Assembly: GCA_015490755.1 (NCBI GenBank)
Contig: WFXF01000017.1
Location: 1-64,000 of the forward strand
Direction of reading: 5' to 3'
From: Gammaproteobacteria bacterium
GTDB lineage: Bacteria > Pseudomonadota > Gammaproteobacteria > JAADGQ01
DNA: 64,000 nucleotides
In this document: piece by piece, positions 9,739-17,469 of the stretch
Numbering within the stretch: position 1 is the first letter of the stretch
How the letters are laid out: each line of letters begins with the position of its first letter
Notes under the pieces: generated by a model
The model's database searches: none
Told to the model about the DNA's origin: nothing
Seen by the model: only the letters and a program-made list of their open reading frames with translations
Position numbers and translations under genes: made by a program

Positions 9739-9967
9739 ACAACTTTCACCTCAACTATGTACAACTGATATGTCGATTACGTACGTATTTTTAACTATCG
9801 TTCTCTGCCAGCACAAACTTAAATTCTAATTTTGCTGGTTGTTATACCTCGATTCTGCAAGTTATTTTACGCACCAGGCTAAATATCAAGAATGTGCTAT
9901 ATTGATGTCACCTGTTGTAATTCAAAAAATATATAATTATATTGAATTCATTACTTTTAATAACCAC

Positions 9968-10066
9968 ATGATACAAAGACAACTTTTTTCTACAATTCAA
10001 AAAAGGCTCTTCAAAGGGAAAGCCATTCTCATTTTTGGTGCTCGTCAGGTGGGTAGGTCGGGTTAG
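9968..10066 (+). pseudogene. AAA ATPase (DUF4143 type) fragment cut in its P-loop
   Basis: From the ATG at 9968 the frame reads MIQRQLFSTIQKRLFKGKAI then LIFGARQVG, the start of the DUF4143-associated AAA ATPases, whose Walker A continues GKTTL. Exactly at the second P-loop glycine the sequence changes into repeat copy B, which adds Arg-Ser-Gly and a stop. No continuation of the ATPase is seen beyond the repeat at 10229. The remaining 29 codons cannot make an ATPase. Confidence 0.75.
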
Positions 10067-10228
10067 CGCAGCGTAACCCGACATGATGAAATGGATCGGA
10101 ACTTATTACCCACGAATTGGGGCGAAAATAGTGTGGTGTTAGCGGCGGATGTAGTTGTGGTTTGCTGAATTGGTGCCATGCCTTTCGTCAATTACTTTGT
10201 CGGGTTACGCTGCGCTAACCCGACCTAC
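10053..10228 (+). repeat. Composite REP-like element, copy B (176 bp)
   Basis: It has the same terminal palindromes as copy A (10053-10081 and 10199-10228), with one T-to-C change in each loop (GCGCAGCG for GCGTAGCG). The interior aligns with the complement of copy A's, plus about 30 extra bases around 10110-10140. Relative to copy A it is inverted, and the two bracket the pilin operon. The left junction falls inside a Walker A codon, which fixes the insertion edge. Confidence 0.8.
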
Positions 10229-10305
10229 GTTACTGATGAAGTCTGAATTGAATTTTTACAGAACAGGGACTTCAGCCCCTTCATCTAAATCAGGGCTAAA
10301 GGCAT

Positions 10306-10335
10306 AAAAAAACCCGACCGAAGTCGGGTTTTTTT
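10306..10335 (-). terminator. Rho-independent terminator of rpsD
   Basis: A perfect hairpin, AACCCGAC-cgaa-GTCGGGTT, is flanked by A- and T-runs on both sides, 20 bases beyond the rpsD stop. It is symmetrical and would also stop any plus-strand transcript. Confidence 0.92.
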
Positions 10336-10354
10336 ATCACGATCAGTAAAAACC

Positions 10355-10975
10355 TTAACGAGAATAAAACTCTACAACAAGGTTAGGACTCATCTGAACA
10401 GGATAAGGAACATCACTGATAACTGGAACCTCTTTGAAAATACCTTTTACATTTTCTTCCATTGTGATGTAGTCAGGAATATCGCGCTCCATTTTTTGTA
10501 ACGCTTCGATCACCATTGGAATTTTTTGACTCTTCTCACGTATCTCAATCACATCACCGGGCTTGCAGCGATAAGATGGGATATTAACAACCACACCATT
10601 CACTGTGACATGCTTGTGATTAACAAACTGACGTGCAGCAAAAACGGTTGGAACAAAATTCATACGATAAACAATCGCATCAAGACGAGACTCAAGCAAC
10701 CCGATCAGATTTTCTGAAGTATCACCTTTACGGCGTGAGGCTTCTTTGAAAATAGCCCGAAACTGCTTTTCACTAATGCTGCCGTAGTAACCTTTAATTT
10801 TCTGTTTTTCACGTAACTGAACACCATAATCGGTCACTTTGGCACGTTTAGCACCATGCATACCAGGACGTGTTCCTTTAGAATTCGTGGGACATTTACT
10901 GCGTCCCCATAAATTTTCGCCCAGGCGGCGACAAATTTTGTACTTCGGGATCGTACGCTGATTACTTCCAGCCAT
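10355..10975 (-). CDS. rpsD: 30S ribosomal protein S4, alphaproteobacterial-type paralogue
   Basis: This 206-aa S4 protein binds 16S rRNA early in 30S assembly. The C-terminal S4 RNA-binding domain (about residues 98-160) contains [12 protein letters not shown] and [14 protein letters not shown], and the protein ends VVEFYSR. The N-terminus ([15 protein letters not shown]) and the segment [12 protein letters not shown] are those of the alphaproteobacterial S4 type, not the gammaproteobacterial MARYLGPKLKLSRREG type. Two cysteines (15 and 28) remain where zinc-binding S4 has four. It is stand-alone, with its own promoter and terminator, outside the alpha operon (rpsM-rpsK-rpsD-rpoA) where rpsD normally sits. 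A second, transferred or stress-type S4 is likely, but the main copy lies outside this window. Confidence 0.9.
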   Translation of the reverse strand: MAGSNQRTIPKYKICRRLGENLWGRSKCPTNSKGTRPGMHGAKRAKVTDYGVQLREKQKIKGYYGSISEKQFRAIFKEASRRKGDTSENLIGLLESRLDAIVYRMNFVPTVFAARQFVNHKHVTVNGVVVNIPSYRCKPGDVIEIREKSQKIPMVIEALQKMERDIPDYITMEENVKGIFKEVPVISDVPYPVQMSPNLVVEFYSR

Positions 10976-11406
10976 AATATATTTCCTCTATTTCACGCTT
11001 TAAAATTAAAAAGTTGGAATGACCTGTAAAACAGGCTTCGCAATAGCTTCCCGTGCCGCACCTATCGAAAAAGTAACATAAAGTGACTCCCATAAGGCGG
11101 ATCGCGAACGGGCTTTATACATGAACACCCTATAAAAATCAAAAAAACATCAAAATCCCAAGAGAATTTTTCAAGATAATAACCCAGACGAAGTAAACCA
11201 GTTTTTTCTGTGATAACACCAGAAATTCCCGCCAGCAATCGAACTCAGCTAAAACAGGGGCTTGGTAGAGCATTTACAAAAATCTACTCTTTTCAGTTAT
11301 TTAGGTTGTTATGGGGTTTACTATTAAATTCTTATCCAGTTGCAAACTGTGCAAAAAACACAAAGGGGCATACACAAATTAACTTTCTGCTTTTTTCAAT
11401 GACATA
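10976..11406. other. Intergenic region: rpsD leader and promoter
   Basis: This 431-base gap lies between rpsD and cobC, both on the minus strand. It holds the rpsD promoter at 11114-11142 and a leader of about 130 bases with several short GC-rich stems, in which S4 autoregulation is conceivable. No tRNA or other RNA gene was found between 11143 and 11406. Confidence 0.5.
11114..11142 (-). promoter_or_regulatory. Sigma-70 promoter of rpsD
   Basis: On the minus strand a TTGATT (-35) and a TATAAA (-10) are separated by exactly 17 bases, followed by a GC-rich start region (GCCCGTTCGCG) typical of growth-rate-controlled ribosomal promoters. Transcription would begin near 11107. Confidence 0.65.
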
Positions 11407-11988
11407 TTACAAACGTAATAAAGCCCCATCTTGTTTGATATGAATACGCTCAATCGCAGCATGTTTGACTTCAAACTCAAGCATGCGCCTGACAGGATGG
11501 TTCAATATATGGCAAAGCAATAGGCGAATGACACCGCCGTGTGTCACCAATAATATTTTTTCACCTGCATGGCGCGCGATAATCTCCTGCCAAGCGGCGA
11601 CAATACGCACTTCAAAATCGAGCAATGGCTCGGCCTCTGGAGGCGTGTATTTTACTGGATCATTCCAGAAGTTTGTCAGCGCATCCGCATCTGTTTTCAT
11701 CAGATCTTCGACAAAGCAACCTTCCCATTGACCAAAGTGTATCTCTTGAAACTGTCGATCAACTGTCAGCGGTATTGAATGTTGTCTGGCTAATTCATGA
11801 GCAAAGTCAGCACAGCGTTTAAGCGGTGAACTTATGATGTGATCCCAGCAAGGATCACGCTGATCTATTGCCGCTCTCATTTGAGAGAGGCCAAACTCAG
11901 TTAAGGCATCATCAATACTGCCACGTAAACAGGCACCACCGCTGGTTTCACCATGGCGTAACAGATCAATGAAAGTATCAGTGCTCAT
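11407..11988 (-). CDS. cobC: Alpha-ribazole-5'-phosphate phosphatase CobC (histidine phosphatase)
   Basis: This is a 193-aa histidine-phosphatase-superfamily protein with the catalytic LLRHGETSGG motif at its start, SSPLKRCADFA and a second catalytic His in THGGVIRLL. In the nucleotide-loop pathway CobC removes the phosphate of alpha-ribazole-5'-phosphate or of adenosylcobalamin-5'-phosphate. I chose the ATG at 11988; a longer frame upstream would run through the cobT 3' end in another frame. It begins seven bases after the cobT stop as the last gene of the cobalamin operon. Similar phosphatases act elsewhere, so the function rests on the neighbours. Confidence 0.85.
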   Translation of the reverse strand: MSTDTFIDLLRHGETSGGACLRGSIDDALTEFGLSQMRAAIDQRDPCWDHIISSPLKRCADFAHELARQHSIPLTVDRQFQEIHFGQWEGCFVEDLMKTDADALTNFWNDPVKYTPPEAEPLLDFEVRIVAAWQEIIARHAGEKILLVTHGGVIRLLLCHILNHPVRRMLEFEVKHAAIERIHIKQDGALLRL

Positions 11989-11995
11989 GCGTTGT

Positions 11996-13060
11996 TTATA
12001 ACTTTTCTGAAACGGCTGCTTGTGCAAAAGTCGCCATTTTATTATGCAGTGCACAAGCAAGGCGCAATAGTGGCACTGCTGCTGCCGCACCACTTCCCTC
12101 GCCAAGACGCATCCCCAGGTCAAGCAAAGGCTGCGCACTCAAAGCATCCAACACACATTGATGACCCGGCTCAGCTGAAGTGTGGGAAAAAAGAAACCAG
12201 TTTTCAGCACCGCAGCAAATTTTCACCGCCACTAACGCAGCAACAGAGCTGATAAAACCATCAACTAAAACGGGGATACGCATTTGAGCGCAGGCAATAT
12301 ACGCCCCCACTAAAGCTGCAATCTCAAAGCCTCCGACTCGACGTAAAGCTTCAAGTGGTGAGTCAATATACGGTTTGTGCAAATTCAGCGCAGTTTGAAT
12401 TACCTGAGCTTTGTGCTCAACCCCGGTGTGATCAAGCCCTGTACCTGGCCCTGCGAGCTGCGCCGGTGATGCATCAAGTAAAAGGCAAGCCAAAGCGCTT
12501 GATGCAGTGGTGTTAGCTATGCCCATTTCACCACCAATAAAAAGGTCAATTGCTGATTTTTTAGCCTTATCAACAACTTCATACCCCGCACTCAGTGCGC
12601 GAACTAATTGTGACTCTGTCATTGCAGCTTGTTTTGTAAAATTAGCCGTTGCCAAACCCAGCTTATATTGCTTAACCCCTTCGAGTGGCCCTGTATCATA
12701 TGCCGTGCCTAAATTAACCACGTCCAAATTTGCACCAATGGCTCGCGCACTGACACAAATAGCCGCACCACCCCGAGCAAAATTTTTCACCATTTCTGCC
12801 GTCACCGCTTGAGGAAAAGCAGACACACCCTCATCGGCAACGCCATGATCACCAGCAAATACGGTGATCTGTATATTTTCAAGACTGGGGCGCTCCGAGC
12901 CTTTAAGTGCAGCAAGCCAAATGGCTACCTCTTCCAATCGACCCAAGGCACCGGGGGGTTTGGTCAGTTCAGTTTGACGTACTTCAGCCGCTTGCCGAGT
13001 TTTTTTGTCAGGAATAGCTGAGGGAGTATTGAGCCATGCCAAGTTTTTGAGTTCTGTCAT
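11996..13060 (-). CDS. cobT: Nicotinate-nucleotide-dimethylbenzimidazole phosphoribosyltransferase CobT
   Basis: This is a 354-aa enzyme that activates the lower ligand: nicotinate mononucleotide plus dimethylbenzimidazole gives alpha-ribazole-5'-phosphate. Family motifs are KPPGALGRLE near the start, VFAGDHGVADEGVSAFPQ, GGEMGIANTTASSA and GPGTGLDHTGVEHK. A Glu in the C-terminal part (LGEGSGAAAA) is the expected catalytic base. The ATG at 13060, with AGGAG before it, overlaps the cobU stop as ATGA. Confidence 0.95.
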   Translation of the reverse strand: MTELKNLAWLNTPSAIPDKKTRQAAEVRQTELTKPPGALGRLEEVAIWLAALKGSERPSLENIQITVFAGDHGVADEGVSAFPQAVTAEMVKNFARGGAAICVSARAIGANLDVVNLGTAYDTGPLEGVKQYKLGLATANFTKQAAMTESQLVRALSAGYEVVDKAKKSAIDLFIGGEMGIANTTASSALACLLLDASPAQLAGPGTGLDHTGVEHKAQVIQTALNLHKPYIDSPLEALRRVGGFEIAALVGAYIACAQMRIPVLVDGFISSVAALVAVKICCGAENWFLFSHTSAEPGHQCVLDALSAQPLLDLGMRLGEGSGAAAAVPLLRLACALHNKMATFAQAAVSEKL

Positions 13061-13578
13061 ATTGAGTCTCCTTTTAATATGTGAGGCAGACCTGCAACGG
13101 TCAAAATGACTCGTTGACAGATCTGGGCAATCTCTTGATGCAGGCAACCCGCTTCATCACAATAGCGACGGCTGAGTTCACCTAACGGCGTGATGCCCAT
13201 GTTGGTTTCATTGCTGACTAAAATAATTTGCCCAGCTAAAGTGGGCAATATTGAAAGTAAAGCTTCGCGCTCATGTTTAAACTGCGCTTCATCATCTGTC
13301 ATGAGAAGATTTGTTAGCCACAGCGTTAAGCAGTCAACCAGTATGCACTTGTCGTTACTGGCATGTTTTTCTAACACTGCTGCCAAATTCAAAGGTTCTT
13401 CGATGAGCGCCCAATGACTCGGGCGATGAATACGGTGCGCCGTGATACGCGCCTGCATCTCCTCATCTTGTACCGTTGCGGTTGCGATATAAGTGACGGG
13501 TAAGTTACTCTCTGTTGCAAGCCGTTCGGCCAAACGGCTTTTGCCAGAACGCACCCCTCCAAGAATGAGTGTTTTCAT
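13057..13578 (-). CDS. cobU: Adenosylcobinamide kinase / guanylyltransferase CobU
   Basis: This 173-aa bifunctional enzyme phosphorylates adenosylcobinamide and then transfers GMP to give AdoCbi-GDP. The P-loop LILGGVRSGKSRLAE starts the protein, followed by TYIATATVQDEEMQARI and ILVDCLTLWLTNLL. VSNETNMGITPLGELSRRYCDEAG is also a family signature. It is two bases downstream of cobQ and overlaps cobT. Confidence 0.95.
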   Translation of the reverse strand: MKTLILGGVRSGKSRLAERLATESNLPVTYIATATVQDEEMQARITAHRIHRPSHWALIEEPLNLAAVLEKHASNDKCILVDCLTLWLTNLLMTDDEAQFKHEREALLSILPTLAGQIILVSNETNMGITPLGELSRRYCDEAGCLHQEIAQICQRVILTVAGLPHILKGDSI

Positions 13579-13579
13579 G

Positions 13580-15052
13580 TCAATTCGCCTCTAAAATATG
13601 ACGCAATTTATCAGTATTGAGGTGTATTTCTACGGCATCGGCCAACCGTTCAATGGCTGATTCACGCAAACCATGATAATCCTGTTTTTTGGCATCACTC
13701 AAACCCGCCCATTTAAGTAACTCCATACATGCCTCTGATGATTCGAACAGACCGTGTAGATAAGTTCCTAAAACCTGTCCATCCTGGCTTATAGCTCCCT
13801 CCACTCGATCACCTAAATTAATGACAGGATGACCAAGTGCCAGACCAGATGTGACACCGGCATGAATCTCATAACCAGAAACAGTTACATCACCGATCAG
13901 TAGCTTTCCACTGACATTACGCAGCTGCTTTTCAGCAGCCAGAGTTGTCTCTAACTCAAGTAGCCCCAAACCATCACAAGATCCTGAGCCACCTTCAACT
14001 CCAAGGGGATCATGGACTGTCTGCCCTAACATCTGGAAACCACCACAAATACCAATAAGTTTACCGCCATAACGTAAATGCCGTTGAATCGCGCAACCCC
14101 ATCCTTGCTTGCGTAAATAAGCAAGATCGTTACGTATACTTTTTGATCCTGGAAGAATGATCAGATCTGCAGCTGGAATTTCATCATTGGGTCCAATAAA
14201 TTGCAGCTCTACCTGTGGGTGCAAGCGCAGCGGATCAAAATCGGTATGATTACTGATACGGGGCAAGACAGGAACAATAACTCGAAGATATGGTACACCT
14301 GTTTGCGGGGCAATATCAGCCTCACGGGGCAATGCATCTTCTGCTTCCAGGTGCAAACCACGCAGATAGGGCAAAACACCCAATACTGGTTTTCCCGTGT
14401 ATTCCTCCAGCCAGTCCAGACCTGATTGCAACAGAGCGATATCGCCACGGAAACGATTGATCACAAAACCTTTGATGCGCTTTTGTTCACTCTCGCTCAA
14501 TAGAGCCAGCGTACCAACCAGATGAGCAAAAACACCGCCACGGTCAATATCTGCTACTAAAATAACGGGGCAATCCACCGCTTCAGCAAAACCCATATTG
14601 GCAATATCATTATCACGCAGGTTAATTTCTGCGGGTGAACCTGCTCCTTCCACAATCACTGCATCAAAATCAGCAGCAAGGCGCTTGTGTGATTCCAGCA
14701 CTGCTTGATGTGCAATACGCTTGTAATCATGATAATCACTCGCTTCCATATTGCCAATGGCATGACCATGAATAATCACTTGAGCCCCCACCTCCGTGTT
14801 GGGTTTGAGCAATACGGGGTTCATATCAGTATGAGGCTCTAGTCGACACGCCTGGGCTTGCACCGCCTGAGCACGACCAATCTCTCCACCATCTACACTC
14901 ACTGCACTGTTGAGCGCCATATTCTGTGGTTTAAAAGGTGCTACACGAATACCTTGCTTAACCCACCAACGGCACAGAGCTGTCACTAACAAGCTTTTGC
15001 CCGCATCAGAAGTGGTGCCTTGAACCATGAGTGTGCGGGTAGTACTGATCAT
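13580..15052 (-). CDS. cobQ: Adenosylcobyric acid synthase CobQ/CbiP
   Basis: This 490-aa glutamine amidotransferase amidates the b, d, e and g side chains of adenosylcobyrinic acid a,c-diamide. The N-terminal dethiobiotin-synthetase-like ATPase domain (1-230) has [20 protein letters not shown] and [10 protein letters not shown]. The class I amidotransferase domain (about 250-450) has the catalytic Cys in [12 protein letters not shown] and a His in GTYLHGLFE. It lies five bases after cobO. Its presence implies de novo or corrinoid-ring salvage capacity, but ring-forming genes are not in this window. Confidence 0.95.
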   Translation of the reverse strand: MISTTRTLMVQGTTSDAGKSLLVTALCRWWVKQGIRVAPFKPQNMALNSAVSVDGGEIGRAQAVQAQACRLEPHTDMNPVLLKPNTEVGAQVIIHGHAIGNMEASDYHDYKRIAHQAVLESHKRLAADFDAVIVEGAGSPAEINLRDNDIANMGFAEAVDCPVILVADIDRGGVFAHLVGTLALLSESEQKRIKGFVINRFRGDIALLQSGLDWLEEYTGKPVLGVLPYLRGLHLEAEDALPREADIAPQTGVPYLRVIVPVLPRISNHTDFDPLRLHPQVELQFIGPNDEIPAADLIILPGSKSIRNDLAYLRKQGWGCAIQRHLRYGGKLIGICGGFQMLGQTVHDPLGVEGGSGSCDGLGLLELETTLAAEKQLRNVSGKLLIGDVTVSGYEIHAGVTSGLALGHPVINLGDRVEGAISQDGQVLGTYLHGLFESSEACMELLKWAGLSDAKKQDYHGLRESAIERLADAVEIHLNTDKLRHILEAN

Positions 15053-15057
15053 GCTTG

Positions 15058-15672
15058 TTATAAGTCCACACCTTTTTGTGCGCTTATACCGGCACGGAAG
15101 GCATGTTTGCTATCCACTAATTCTGTCACCGTATCAGCCGCATCACACAGAGCTTTGCTGGCACCACGACCAGTAATCACAACATGTTGCATAGGTGGAC
15201 GTGCTTTAAGGTCATCAAGTATGGTATCCAGCTCTAACCAGCCGTATTTGACAGGATAAGTGAGCTCATCCAGCACAATGAGATCAATTGATGGATCTTG
15301 CAGCATACCTTGCACAACAGCCCAACCACGCAGGGCTGTTTCGATATCCTGTGCAAGATTTTGAGTCTCCCATGTAAAGCCTTCACCCAGCACATGCCAA
15401 GTAACATCCGACTGGCGGGCGAAAAATGCCTCTTCACCAGTATCTGAGCGCCCCTTAATAAACTGGGCAACACCCACTTTCATATTATGCCCAAGAGCGC
15501 GCGCAACCATGCCAAAGGCTGAGCTGGATTTCCCCTTACCGTTACCAGTGAGCACCAGGAGCAGACCTTGATTTTGATCTGCATCGGCGATGGACGCATC
15601 AATCACTGCCTTTTTACGCTGCATACGATCGCGATGGCGTTGCTCTTTTTCAATACCATTCATAGTGTTCAC
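15058..15672 (-). CDS. cobO: Cob(I)alamin adenosyltransferase CobO/BtuR
   Basis: This 204-aa CobA/BtuR-type ATP:corrinoid adenosyltransferase attaches the upper 5'-deoxyadenosyl ligand. It has the P-loop [49 protein letters not shown] and [12 protein letters not shown]. It is the first gene of the operon cobO-cobQ-cobU-cobT-cobC. The 181-base gap upstream, shared with divergent efp, shows no cobalamin riboswitch core (no B12-box-like GCCACTG). Confidence 0.94.
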   Translation of the reverse strand: MNTMNGIEKEQRHRDRMQRKKAVIDASIADADQNQGLLLVLTGNGKGKSSSAFGMVARALGHNMKVGVAQFIKGRSDTGEEAFFARQSDVTWHVLGEGFTWETQNLAQDIETALRGWAVVQGMLQDPSIDLIVLDELTYPVKYGWLELDTILDDLKARPPMQHVVITGRGASKALCDAADTVTELVDSKHAFRAGISAQKGVDL

Positions 15673-15780
15673 CTTTATGAAACTTTAAGGCTGATAGCGT
15701 AAAGTCATGTAAACACTACGTCCAGCTTGATTATAAAATATCGCGATATAATTTCTTGTCAATGCCAATTTTTTTAATTT

Positions 15781-15809
15781 TTCTATTCACTGCAAAAAAG
15801 CTTTATAAT
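15781..15809 (+). promoter_or_regulatory. Possible sigma-70 promoter of efp
   Basis: A perfect -10 hexamer TATAAT at 15804-15809 lies 44 bases before the efp start. The hexamer 17 bases upstream, TTCTAT, is only a weak -35, so the assignment rests on the -10. Confidence 0.35.
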
Positions 15810-15853
15810 CGCCTGTTTTTTAGCTGCAATTTTGATCAATCAAGGGATATCGC

Positions 15854-16423
15854 ATGGCAACCTACAGTACCAACGAATTTCGCTCGGGCCTTAAGATAAT
15901 GATGGGCGCTGACCCCTGCGTTATTGTTGAAAATCAATTTGTAAAACCAGGCAAAGGACAGGCATTCAATCGTGTTAAGTTACGCAACCTGAAGACCGGC
16001 CGTACTGTTGAACGTACATTCAAGTCCGGTGAAAGCGTCGAGGCCGCTGATGTCATTGATATCAACATGGAATTTCTCTATTCCGATGGTGAATTCTGGC
16101 ACTTTATGGATCAGGAGAGCTTTGAGCAATATGCTGCTGATGCGAATGCTGTGGGTGATGCCGCAAAGTGGATAAAAGGCCAGGAGATCTGTGTCGTCAC
16201 ACTATGGAACGGCAGTCCACTGACGGTCGCCGCACCAAACTTTGTCGAATTGACCATTACCGAAACGGATCCCGGTGAACGTGGTGATACCTCTGGAGGA
16301 GGTGGTAAACCTGCAACATTAGAGACCGGTGCGGTGGTACGTGTTCCTCTTTTTGTACCACAAGATGAACTCATCAAAGTCGATACTCGCACAGCAGAGT
16401 ATGTGGGCCGTGTTAAAAAGTAA
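15854..16423 (+). CDS. efp: Translation elongation factor P
   Basis: This 189-aa EF-P has the three beta-barrel domains of the family. It enters the ribosomal E-site to relieve stalling at consecutive prolines. Lys34 in the loop VKPGKGQAF is the residue beta-lysylated by EpmA, whose gene follows eight bases downstream. The start has AAGGGA upstream. [17 protein letters not shown] in domain III is the usual signature. Confidence 0.97.
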   Translation: MATYSTNEFRSGLKIMMGADPCVIVENQFVKPGKGQAFNRVKLRNLKTGRTVERTFKSGESVEAADVIDINMEFLYSDGEFWHFMDQESFEQYAADANAVGDAAKWIKGQEICVVTLWNGSPLTVAAPNFVELTITETDPGERGDTSGGGGKPATLETGAVVRVPLFVPQDELIKVDTRTAEYVGRVKK

Positions 16424-16431
16424 TTTCCCAT

Positions 16432-17418
16432 ATGGATGAAAATTCAGAAACGCACTGGCACCCGACTGCAAACCTGTCCGCTTTACAAGCACGGGCGCAG
16501 TTGCTTTCAAATATCCGAAGTTTTTTTTCCCAGCGCAATGTGATGGAGGTGGAAACACCACTCATTTCGGCGGCGGCTTCCACCGACCCACACCTGAGCA
16601 TTTTTGAAACGAACTACCTTGGCCCTGGCTCACCACAAGGTCGCAACCATTACTTAACCACATCACCTGAGTTTGCAATGAAACGTTTGCTCTCTTCAGG
16701 CTCAGGAGCCATTTACCAAATATGCAAAGCATTTCGTAATGAAGAGTCAGGGCAGTACCATAACCCTGAATTCACATTACTGGAATGGTATCGTCCTGGG
16801 TTTGATCATCAATGTTTAATGGATGAGGTTGAAGCATTGGTCGAATCCGTTCTTGACATTAAACACTTTGATCGTTTGAGCTATCAAGCACTATTTAAAC
16901 ATCACCTTGATATCAACCCATTCTCGAACTCAATCGATTCATTGCGCCATTGCGCTGATGCACATGGCATTGAATTGACATCCGAATTAAGTCATAACGA
17001 CCGTGACAGCTGGCTCACTCTGCTAATGACTCACCTGATTGAGCCAAAGCTGGGCCAAAAAAAACCTATTTTTGTTTATGACTATCCAGTATCACAAGCG
17101 ATGCTGGCGCGTGTTCGAAACGATGAAATAGCCGTTGCCGAACGCTTTGAGCTTTATTATAAAGGGGTTGAATTAGCGAACGGATTTCATGAATTAGCAG
17201 ATGCCGATGAACAAAAGCAAAGGTTTTTGGTTGACATTAAAAATCGAAAAGAGAGAGGCTTGGTATCGATCCCAATGGATGATAATTTAATTTCAGCACT
17301 TCACGCTGGTTTTCCTGATTGCGCAGGTGTTGCTTTAGGAATCGATCGCCTATTGATGCTGATAACAAAATCAAACCATATAAACGATATAATCTCTTTT
17401 CCTATATTACGGGCATAA
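16432..17418 (+). CDS. epmA: EF-P-lysine lysyltransferase EpmA (GenX/PoxA)
   Basis: This 328-aa class II lysyl-tRNA-synthetase-like enzyme lacks an anticodon-binding domain and transfers (R)-beta-lysine to EF-P Lys34. Motif 2 (FRNEESGQYHNPEFTLLEWY) and motif 3 (GVALGIDRLLML) are intact. It is immediately downstream of efp, an arrangement that couples target and modifier. The beta-lysine-forming aminomutase EpmB is not in the window. Confidence 0.95.
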   Translation: MDENSETHWHPTANLSALQARAQLLSNIRSFFSQRNVMEVETPLISAAASTDPHLSIFETNYLGPGSPQGRNHYLTTSPEFAMKRLLSSGSGAIYQICKAFRNEESGQYHNPEFTLLEWYRPGFDHQCLMDEVEALVESVLDIKHFDRLSYQALFKHHLDINPFSNSIDSLRHCADAHGIELTSELSHNDRDSWLTLLMTHLIEPKLGQKKPIFVYDYPVSQAMLARVRNDEIAVAERFELYYKGVELANGFHELADADEQKQRFLVDIKNRKERGLVSIPMDDNLISALHAGFPDCAGVALGIDRLLMLITKSNHINDIISFPILRA

Positions 17419-17457
17419 AAAAGGCCTCTCTGGATAACTAACCCAAAAGAGGCCTTT
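17417..17457 (-). terminator. Terminator between convergent epmA and fusA2
   Basis: Stem AAAGGCCTCT / AGAGGCCTTT with an 18-base loop starts within the epmA stop region. On the minus strand the stem is followed by a T-run, so it mainly terminates fusA2, and it probably serves both genes. Confidence 0.8.
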
Positions 17458-17469
17458 CTCAATCAAGCG

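Noticed and set aside
9739-9838. Sigma-54 or strong sigma-70 promoter of fimT
   Set aside because: No GG-N10-GC with TTGC, and no hexamer pair with 16-18 base spacing, could be found.
11210-11443. Plus-strand frame of 77 codons upstream of the cobC 3' end
   Set aside because: No ribosome site or family signal; composition is non-protein-like and it runs antisense into cobC.
15673-15853. Possible cobalamin riboswitch upstream of cobO
   Set aside because: The gap is only 181 bases and has no B12-box-like core or matching paired elements.
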